DNA of 39,452 bases from Paracoccaceae bacterium (lineage in GTDB: Bacteria > Pseudomonadota > Alphaproteobacteria > Rhodobacterales > Rhodobacteraceae). This document shows positions 33,193-39,452 of the stretch, one piece after another (the stretch's first letter is position 1; each line of letters opens with the position of its first letter). A model generated the notes under the pieces. The model saw nothing but the letters and a program-made list of their open reading frames with translations. It was not told the DNA's origin and did not search any database. The stretch covers positions 1 to 39,452 of the forward strand of contig JAPORQ010000018.1 in NCBI GenBank assembly GCA_026710155.1. The letters are read 5' to 3'. A program made the position numbers and the translations under genes.

Positions 33193-33798
33193 ATGACGGA
33201 AATGAAAAAAGATTACTTGGATTTCGATATTTCAGTCTCTGCTGCAAAGAAAAAAAAGAACATTTCAAGAAAGAGTTTTCCCGGTGAAGAAGATACGCAA
33301 AGACCTTGTCATGTTGCCGGATGCAACCGCATGGGAAAATACAAGGCTCCGGCATCACCCGATAATCTCAATGAATTCATTTGGTTCTGCAAAAAACACA
33401 TAGCAACCTACAACACCCAATGGAATTACTATGAGCAGAAAACAAAAAGCACAAACAATGATTTTGTCTTGGATGGCAAAAGTGGGCACAGTCAATTTCA
33501 ATGGTCCAACTTCAAGGTCAATGACCCTTTTGATTTAGTTGAAGAGGACAACACGAATCATCATTCCATTCATGCCAGCAAAACCATAAGGTTGAGTAAA
33601 ACGGAACAAAGGGCAAGTGAAATTCTTGATCTGGAGGGAAATTTCAGCAAATCGGATGCCAGAAAACGTTATCGGATACTGGTCAAGGATCTGCATCCCG
33701 ACATGAACAATGGCAACCGTTCAGATGAGGATCGATTGAAAGAGGTTGTCTGGGCCTGGGATCAAATCAAGCGAAGTCGCAAGATTCCCGATCCTTGA
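33193..33798 (+). CDS. J-domain (DnaJ-like) protein next to cobS
   Basis: From ATG 33193 this is 201 residues. A cysteine-rich segment with CHVAGC (39-44) and FCKKHI (65-70) could bind zinc. A C-terminal J domain follows (about 138-195), with the invariant HPD in VKDLHPDMNNG (168-170) and KEVVWAWDQIK helix IV. J proteins stimulate Hsp70 ATPase. Its position between bolA and cobS-cobT follows an arrangement I recall from alphaproteobacteria, so it may help cobaltochelatase assembly. A long upstream in-frame extension (from 32989) would run into bolA and is rejected. Confidence 0.88.
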   Translation: MTEMKKDYLDFDISVSAAKKKKNISRKSFPGEEDTQRPCHVAGCNRMGKYKAPASPDNLNEFIWFCKKHIATYNTQWNYYEQKTKSTNNDFVLDGKSGHSQFQWSNFKVNDPFDLVEEDNTNHHSIHASKTIRLSKTEQRASEILDLEGNFSKSDARKRYRILVKDLHPDMNNGNRSDEDRLKEVVWAWDQIKRSRKIPDP

Positions 33799-33918
33799 TC
33801 AAAGGTTTCCAAACTTCAACCCATTTTGTGGTTGATAAATTCAATTTCCTTGCCAAATATTGACTTCTTTCTCCCATCGCAAGATATTGTGAATTATCAG
33901 GTTATCAAAACAGGAATA

Positions 33919-34890
33919 ATGATGTCAACAGAACCAGCCAAAAGAATTTCAGTCCGGGAAACCTTTGGAATTGATCTGGATATGGAAATATTAGGGTTTG
34001 AAAAACCTTCGGAAAGAGTTCCTGACATCGATTCCACCTATAAATTCGTACCCGATACAACCTTGGCCATTCTGGCCGGGTTTTCACACAATCGAAGGGT
34101 CATGATTCAAGGTTATCATGGAACAGGCAAATCCACCCACATCGAACAGGTTGCAGCCCGTCTCAACTGGCCCTGTGTTCGGATCAACCTTGACAGCCAT
34201 ATTTCCAGAATAGACCTGATAGGCAAGGATGCCATCAAACTCAAGGATGGCAAACAGGTCACCGAGTTTCAGGAAGGCATCCTTCCCTGGGCATTGCGCA
34301 ACAGGGTTGCCTTGGTCTTCGATGAATATGATGCCGGCAGACCGGATGTCATGTTCGTCATCCAAAGGGTACTCGAAGCCGAGGGCAAATTAACCCTGCT
34401 GGATCAGAATGAAATCATCTACCCACACAGGCATTTCAGGATTTTTGCCACAACCAATACCGTTGGTTTGGGTGATACAACAGGCTTGTATCATGGTACC
34501 CAACAAATCAACCAGGGACAAATGGACCGCTGGTCACTGGTGGCAACGCTGAATTATCTCTCCCATGATGCAGAAACCCAAATCGTGCTCTCCAAGGCAC
34601 CACATTACAATACCGAAAAGGGACGAGAGATAATTTCCAAAATGGTTTCCGTGGCCGACCTGACCCGGTCAGCCTTCATGAATGGTGACCTTTCTACCGT
34701 CATGAGCCCCCGCACCGTAATGGCATGGGCCGACAATGCCGAAATTTTCCGTAATGTCGGCTATTCCTTTCAGGTCAGTTTCATGAACAAGTGTGACGAG
34801 TTGGAAAGGCCGACCGTCGCAGAATTCTACCAGAGGTGTTTTGGAGAAGAACTGCCCGAAACAACCGTGAATTCCAGTGTTCACTGGTAG
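33919..34890 (+). CDS. cobS: Cobaltochelatase subunit CobS
   Basis: AAA+ ATPase of the aerobic (CobN-CobS-CobT) cobalt chelatase in B12 synthesis. From ATG 33919 (AGGA 4 nt upstream; a second ATG follows at once) the protein is 323 residues. Walker [10 protein letters not shown] (65-73) and a Walker B-like LVFDEYDAG are clear. RDVMFVIQ-type sensor segments ([18 protein letters not shown]) and [18 protein letters not shown] complete the AAA+ fold. An in-frame start at 33826 adds an unconserved 31-residue leader. cobT follows after 37 nt. Confidence 0.95.
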   Translation: MMSTEPAKRISVRETFGIDLDMEILGFEKPSERVPDIDSTYKFVPDTTLAILAGFSHNRRVMIQGYHGTGKSTHIEQVAARLNWPCVRINLDSHISRIDLIGKDAIKLKDGKQVTEFQEGILPWALRNRVALVFDEYDAGRPDVMFVIQRVLEAEGKLTLLDQNEIIYPHRHFRIFATTNTVGLGDTTGLYHGTQQINQGQMDRWSLVATLNYLSHDAETQIVLSKAPHYNTEKGREIISKMVSVADLTRSAFMNGDLSTVMSPRTVMAWADNAEIFRNVGYSFQVSFMNKCDELERPTVAEFYQRCFGEELPETTVNSSVHW

Positions 34891-34927
34891 TATCATGCTG
34901 ATGGATCAATATTGGTGATTCCTCTTT

Positions 34928-36799
34928 ATGGCGGCCATTGATAAAAATCACCTAGATTCCTTCAAGAAGGCATTAACAGAAACGACACGTTCCATTGCCG
35001 GGACAGATGAGCTTACGATCAGGTTTTCAGCAGACCCACCCGGATTGAATGGGGATGTTGTCAGACTTCCCAATCTGGGGGTGAAATCATCCAAAAATGC
35101 CTTTGCAATTGCCCGTGGTCTGGCTGATGGTTTTGCCTTGCAGACAAAATATCAGAATTCCGATATCTTTCAGAAATACCTACCAAACGGTAATATCGCA
35201 AGGGAACTTTATTCAGCCATGGAAAATGCCCGTTGCGAAGCGCTGGGTTCCCGGAAAATGGAGGGAGTTGCACAAAATATAACGGCCAGGATCAAAAATG
35301 ATGCCCAAAAAAAGAATCATGGCGAAATCACGCAGGCTTATCAGGCCACACTTGCTGATGCCCTGGCCTATTATATTCACGAAAGGGTAACAGGAAAGCC
35401 CCTTCCGCCAGAGGCAAAGAATGTTCTCAATCTCTATTCAGAAGAAATCAATTCAAAGGGTAACAATACACTCAAGGGATTTGATGACGCATTGAATAAT
35501 CAGGTGGATTTTGCCCGATTGGTTCGCCAACTGATTGGTGATTTTGGTTATGGTGATCAACTTGGGAATGATCCTGATGATTCTGAACCGGAGAGCAATG
35601 AAGAGCCCCCCGATCCAGACGAGGATAGGCCAGATGTCGAAAATGAAGATAAACAGGAGCCTGAGGATTCCGATGGTTTTGACGAACAATCGTTTGATGA
35701 AAGTCAGGAAGGGGAACCGTCCGAGGAAATTGATGCCGATAATCTGGAATTGGGTGAGACTGAAGAAGTATCAGGTGACGAGCAGGATATCGAAATCAAC
35801 AGAACCTCATACTCGGAAGCTGATCCCGAATATAATGTATTCACCAATAAGCATGATGAAATCATCAAAGCAGAGGATCTTGCCGAAATGGAAGAGCTGG
35901 AGAGACTCAGGACGAACCTTGATCAGCAGCTTGAACCCTATAAGGGAGCGGCAGGAAGATTGGCCAACAAGCTCCAAAGAAAATTGATGGCCAAACAAAA
36001 CCGGGTCTGGGAATTTGATTGTGAGGAAGGAATTCTTGATGCGGGAAGACTCGCCAGGGTTGTTGCCAATCCCACCACACCTCTGTCATTCAAGGTAGAA
36101 AAGGACACGGAATTCAAGGATACCATTGTAACACTGTTGTTGGATAATTCAGGGTCCATGCGAGGTAGACCCATTTCACTGGCCGCCATGTGTGCCGATA
36201 TACTTGCCCGTACACTGGAAAGGTGTCAGGTCAAGGTGGAGATACTCGGTTTTACCACCAAATTGTGGAAAGGTGGTAACAGCAGAATTGAATGGGCCAA
36301 TGGAACACGTAATCCAAGCCCTGGCCGATTGAACGATATAAGACACATAATTTACAAGAATGGTGATACTCCCTGGAGGAGAGCAAGGACTAACCTTGGT
36401 TTGATGATGAAAGAAGGCCTGCTCAAGGAAAACATAGATGGCGAGGCTCTGGAGTGGGCACATGGCCGAATGGTCAATCGATTCGAAAGTAGAAAGATTC
36501 TAATGGTCATCTCCGATGGTGCTCCGGTTGACGATTCAACCCTCAGTGTCAATTCTTCCAATTATCTTGAGGCCCACCTGAGAAAGGTCATAGCCATGAT
36601 AGCTAGAAAAAGGCAGGTCGAACTGATTGCCATTGGTATAGGTCATGATGTAACAAGCTATTATCAAAGGGCAGTAACGATTTCAGAAGTGGACCAGTTG
36701 GCCGGCGTCATGACACAACAGCTTGCAGAACTGTTTGAAGCCAATCCATTGCCACAAAAAAGATTCCGGCAAGACCACCAGTTTACATTTACAGGGTAA
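34928..36799 (+). CDS. cobT: Cobaltochelatase subunit CobT
   Basis: Partner of CobS in the chelatase. At 623 residues, it has an N-terminal domain (to about 210), a long acidic linker (about 215-300, rich in Asp/Glu/Ser) and a C-terminal von Willebrand factor A domain with the MIDAS motif [13 protein letters not shown] near residue 408. A further metal-site segment, [12 protein letters not shown], follows. The acidic linker is typical of CobT. The stop TAA overlaps the next ATG (TAATG), coupling translation to aminopeptidase P. Confidence 0.95.
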   Translation: MAAIDKNHLDSFKKALTETTRSIAGTDELTIRFSADPPGLNGDVVRLPNLGVKSSKNAFAIARGLADGFALQTKYQNSDIFQKYLPNGNIARELYSAMENARCEALGSRKMEGVAQNITARIKNDAQKKNHGEITQAYQATLADALAYYIHERVTGKPLPPEAKNVLNLYSEEINSKGNNTLKGFDDALNNQVDFARLVRQLIGDFGYGDQLGNDPDDSEPESNEEPPDPDEDRPDVENEDKQEPEDSDGFDEQSFDESQEGEPSEEIDADNLELGETEEVSGDEQDIEINRTSYSEADPEYNVFTNKHDEIIKAEDLAEMEELERLRTNLDQQLEPYKGAAGRLANKLQRKLMAKQNRVWEFDCEEGILDAGRLARVVANPTTPLSFKVEKDTEFKDTIVTLLLDNSGSMRGRPISLAAMCADILARTLERCQVKVEILGFTTKLWKGGNSRIEWANGTRNPSPGRLNDIRHIIYKNGDTPWRRARTNLGLMMKEGLLKENIDGEALEWAHGRMVNRFESRKILMVISDGAPVDDSTLSVNSSNYLEAHLRKVIAMIARKRQVELIAIGIGHDVTSYYQRAVTISEVDQLAGVMTQQLAELFEANPLPQKRFRQDHQFTFTG

Positions 36800-38592
36800 T
36801 GCCCCAAACCTTTGCTGCAAAACCAAACCATCTTTTTGAAGGTTGGAAATTGAACAATCTTCAACTGGAAATAAAGACAAGAAACCTTGATGCCTTTCTT
36901 GTTCCCAAAGTGGATATCTATCGTGGTGAAACACTGGCTGATTGTGATGAGCGATTAGCCTGGTTGACTGGATTTACGGGTTCAACAGGATTATTGGCCA
37001 TAAGTTTGGACAAGGCAGTACTTTTTGTAGATGGCCGTTATGCGCTGGAAGCCCGAACAACCTTACCCGGTTTGTTCGAAGTGTGCTCTTTCACGAACAA
37101 AAGGATTGTCAAATGGTTGACTAAAAATTTACCTGATGGTGGACAGGTTGGGTATTGCGGTCTATTTCATTCGGTTTCCGAAGTCAAATACCTGAAAAAT
37201 AAACTGAAGAAAGTTGGAATTAACCTGGTTTCAACAAATAATCTTGTTGATGATATCTGGAAGGAAAAACCACCACCTCCGGTTTCTGAGATATATTACT
37301 ACCCTGAAGATTTGGCCGGTGAAACCGATCAGAACAAACGGCTCCGCATATCCCGGGAAATCAAGTCATCAGGTGCTTCAGCCCTCTTGATTACAAATCC
37401 TGGTTCAATCGGATGGCTATTGAATATAAGGGGCAATGATATTCCATATACTCCCATTGTTCATGCCCTGGCTATCCTCTATTCCAGCGGGGATGTTGAC
37501 CTCTTTGTGGATCCCGGGAAATTGCCCCGAAATCAAAATATTGAAATTGATCGTGGCATAAGGGTTATTCCACACAGGGAATTTGAAACGTCTTTGGGCC
37601 GGGTTGAAGGAACAATTCAAATTGATCCAGAGACAACTCCACAAAGATACCATGATATACTTCGAAATTCCTGCAAAGTCAAACTTCATGCCGACCCATG
37701 CCTTGCAGCAAGGGCACACAAGAACACTACCCAGATCATGCACTGCAAAGATGTACAAACTCGTGATGCGGTAGCCTTTGTCGAATTCCTGTCATGGTTT
37801 TTCAATCATCCAAGACAAACCGATTTGACAGAAATTGATCTGTCCTTGAAGTTATGGGAATTTAGACAAAAACAACCGGGTATCATGAGTCCCAGTTTTG
37901 AAGCGATCGTCGGTTCCGGTCCCAATGGCGCAATCGTCCATTACCGGGTCAAGGAAAATACCAATCGCAGATTGAACAATGGTGATCTGATACTCATCGA
38001 TTCAGGTGCCCAGTATATTGAGGGAACTACTGACCTCACCCGAACTATTTGCATCGGCACTCCTACTCGCAAGCAACAGATGGATTTCACTCTTGTTCTC
38101 AAAAGCCTGATATCTGTATCGGAAGCAAAATGGGAAGTTGGCTCATCGGGGAAATTCATTGATAAATTTGCAAGAATTGCGCTCAAGAAAGTTGACGAGG
38201 ACTACAATCACGGAACTGGGCATGGCGTCGGACAGTTTCTTGAAGTTCATGAAGGTCCCTTCAGACTCTCCAAAAAAAGCACCAAACCAATTCATGACAA
38301 CATTATTCTCTCCCTTGAACCTGGTTTGTACCGTGAGGGAGAATATGGTATTCGAATTGAAAATCTTGCTGTGACCACTAGTGTATCCAACACCAACAAT
38401 GATAATCAACAATACTGTTTCGAGACACTGACACATGTTCCCATTGATTTATCGATGATATTGCCTGAAAAATTGACCCACGAGGAAATTAACTGGTTTA
38501 ACCGCTATCACGATGAAACGTATTCAAGACTTTATCCTCTGCTCAGTACCGAAGCTCAAGCCTGGATAATGAAGGCCTGCCAACCACTTTAA
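36799..38592 (+). CDS. Xaa-Pro aminopeptidase (M24B family)
   Basis: Metallo-aminopeptidase that releases N-terminal residues before proline. At 597 residues it is the long three-domain form. Two creatinase-like N-terminal domains (LTGFTGSTGLLAI; ITNPGSIGWLLNIRGND) precede the pita-bread catalytic domain. The five metal ligands are visible: Asp in LIDSGAQY, Asp in GTTDLTRT, His in HGTGHGVGQFLEVHEGP, Glu in SLEPGLYREG, Glu in GIRIEN. ATG 36799 overlaps the cobT stop by one base. The function is unrelated to B12, so it is probably a passenger in the transcript. Confidence 0.94.
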   Translation: MPQTFAAKPNHLFEGWKLNNLQLEIKTRNLDAFLVPKVDIYRGETLADCDERLAWLTGFTGSTGLLAISLDKAVLFVDGRYALEARTTLPGLFEVCSFTNKRIVKWLTKNLPDGGQVGYCGLFHSVSEVKYLKNKLKKVGINLVSTNNLVDDIWKEKPPPPVSEIYYYPEDLAGETDQNKRLRISREIKSSGASALLITNPGSIGWLLNIRGNDIPYTPIVHALAILYSSGDVDLFVDPGKLPRNQNIEIDRGIRVIPHREFETSLGRVEGTIQIDPETTPQRYHDILRNSCKVKLHADPCLAARAHKNTTQIMHCKDVQTRDAVAFVEFLSWFFNHPRQTDLTEIDLSLKLWEFRQKQPGIMSPSFEAIVGSGPNGAIVHYRVKENTNRRLNNGDLILIDSGAQYIEGTTDLTRTICIGTPTRKQQMDFTLVLKSLISVSEAKWEVGSSGKFIDKFARIALKKVDEDYNHGTGHGVGQFLEVHEGPFRLSKKSTKPIHDNIILSLEPGLYREGEYGIRIENLAVTTSVSNTNNDNQQYCFETLTHVPIDLSMILPEKLTHEEINWFNRYHDETYSRLYPLLSTEAQAWIMKACQPL

Positions 38593-38866
38593 CAACTCGC
38601 GAAGTTACAGGAAATGACAACAGGAAAAGTAATAGACAATATCTTGTGTTTCATGAAGGATTTTTTTCAAAAAAGCAAAAGCAATAACCCGCTATCGAAT
38701 GATAGTGAAAAAACTTCGTTACTGTTTGCAAAGTAAATGATCATGTTTTACCGAATAGCGACAATGCCTGCCAAGGCACGGCATAGTGGGCTCCTGATAT
38801 AGCCTTCCAAAAAAACTTCATATGTAGGCACAATTGAAACTTGTAATTTTCTGATATGCATGGAAT
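38593..38866. other. Intergenic stretch with a possible 40-residue ORF
   Basis: A small ORF from ATG 38614 to TAA 38736 (40 residues, MTTGKVIDNILCFMKDFFQK onward) starts 22 nt after the aminopeptidase stop. An ACAGGA sequence lies just ahead of it. It is lysine- and serine-rich with no recognisable motif; coding status is doubtful. No terminator was recognised after it. Confidence 0.35.
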
Positions 38867-39215
38867 TTACACATCATGCTCCCGTAGTACCATCACCACG
38901 AATAAAGCCTGGGCGCCGGCCGCCTGTGCAGCATAAGACACAGACACCCGTCGGGGACAGTGGGCGTTTTCGACGTTGCGGCAAGACAATGTACACCGCC
39001 CCGGCCGAGGGCAGTGGAACCCGTTTCGGCATTGGATTGACTGTGGCAGCCGGATGGCTTGATAGCCCGTCCATGAACGGGTGTTTCCCCACCATTGCCA
39101 TTTGGGTTTCATGCAACCGGGTTCCGGTCCGGATGTTGGCAGCATCCCCAGATTCCATCAGGTAGAATTGTTCAAACCGGGAGGTGAATTGCAAATCCGC
39201 ATGGTCAGGTATTTA
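38867..39215 (-). pseudogene. Degenerate type I restriction specificity subunit (hsdS-like), 5' half
   Basis: On the minus strand the frame reads LQFTSRFEQFYLMESGDAAN, IRTGTRLHETQMAMVGKHPF and MDGL. This matches the plus-strand copy at 39369 and the left-end copy at 1-140. Further on, TVNPMPKRVPLPSAG keeps the spacing of the N-TITISEGG segment of S subunits. A neighbouring frame supplies ENAHCPRRVSVSYAA and FVVMVLREHDV, resembling the (F/W)SxxHCY...YLFFVLK region. The protein is therefore present but broken by a frameshift and many substitutions. Base composition is visibly GC-richer than nearby genes. Confidence 0.6.
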
Positions 39216-39368
39216 ATACCCTGATTTTGTCCAATTTAATTGCAGACAGAATAGATTGGGGATTATATATTTGAATAGATTTGGCAATTCATTGTTTGAT
39301 CATATATCTCTTGGATGAAGCGTTTCATCCTTTGCAATTTTCCTTCCGATCCGGATAATCCCACCTGA
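39216..39368. other. Short AT-rich spacer between head-to-head hsdS-like copies
   Basis: This is a spacer of about 150 bp. Its right end (39340-39368) is the element-specific upstream sequence (TTTTCCTTCCG then AATCCCACCTG) shared with the two minus-strand copies. Its left part shows no gene or clear promoter motif. Confidence 0.5.
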
Positions 39369-39452
39369 TGAAACTTGGAGATGTCGCAGATATCCGGATT
39401 GGAACCCAGTTGAATAAAACCTCCATGGTCATGACAGGGGAGTATCCTGTCA
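39369..39452 (+). CDS. Type I restriction specificity subunit (hsdS-like), partial at the right edge
   Basis: ATG 39369 opens MKLGDVADIRIGTQLNKTSM followed by VMTGEYPV and is still open at the window end. KLGDVxxIxxGxxLxK...GEYPV is the usual start of the first target recognition domain of type I S subunits, where NGG normally comes next. Unlike the other two copies it shows no lesion in the visible part. It faces the degenerate copy at 38867-39215. An hsdM or hsdR gene, if present, lies beyond the window. The protein could also be a shorter S-like fragment. Confidence 0.6.

Noticed and set aside
1-39452. CRISPR arrays, tRNA, rRNA, SRP RNA or tmRNA genes
   Set aside because: Looked for T-arm-like GGTTC motifs, the conserved SRP loop and regularly spaced repeats; none were convincing.

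Overview
The window looks like a piece of an alphaproteobacterial chromosome with fairly low GC (low forties by eye; not computed). The evidence is gene content. The aerobic cobaltochelatase pair cobS-cobT sits beside bolA and a J-domain gene, a grouping I recall from alphaproteobacteria. There is also a complete heterotetrameric sarcosine oxidase operon (soxBDAG), a ccmI-type cytochrome c maturation gene, an erpA-xthA pair divergent from dgt, and gatB. I cannot name the genus. No rRNA, tRNA or CRISPR array was recognised.

Layout. 1-140: degenerate 5' end of a type I restriction specificity gene (minus strand). 368-2737: dgt, with erpA and xthA divergent. 3144-5310: an AT-rich accessory island with a broken IS1595-type transposase, an intact adenine-type DNA methyltransferase and its overlapping, frameshifted restriction partner. 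5505-6674: a lone FAD monooxygenase. 6675-8095: a gene-poor scar with a strong terminator, a decayed secreted-protein start carrying a C9 tract, a decayed serine recombinase and a 22-bp palindrome. 8096-12574: a likely catabolic operon (small membrane protein, ureohydrolase, zinc alcohol dehydrogenase, enolase-superfamily sugar-acid dehydratase, 2-dehydro-3-deoxygalactonokinase). 12851-13550: vapBC toxin-antitoxin with a readable promoter/operator. 14358-19565: soxBDAG on the minus strand. 20018-21751: ccmI, ruvX and a DUF1289 gene. 21907-22515: a coiled-coil membrane protein plus a broken paralogue. 22601-25852: dusA divergent from a PcfJ-like gene. 26022-28622: a classical autotransporter. 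29100-29835: a small conserved-looking gene followed by a HEPN gene with several lesions. 30263-31060: a class I glutamine amidotransferase-like hydrolase lying between two inverted 30-bp repeats. 31344-38592: gatB, bolA, J-domain gene, cobS, cobT, aminopeptidase P. 38867-39452: a second degenerate hsdS start (minus) and, head to head with it, an open hsdS-like reading frame running off the window (plus).

Housekeeping blocks are intact and compact, often with 1-4 nt overlaps. The material between them is littered with genes broken by small indels or stops (transposase, restriction enzyme, recombinase, secreted protein, HEPN protein, coiled-coil paralogue, hsdS fragments). This suggests ongoing loss of defence and mobile genes. 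The observations most worth follow-up are the three related hsdS 5' ends, the ureohydrolase/sugar-acid operon, the PcfJ-like protein, the damaged HEPN pair and the inverted repeats around the amidotransferase gene.
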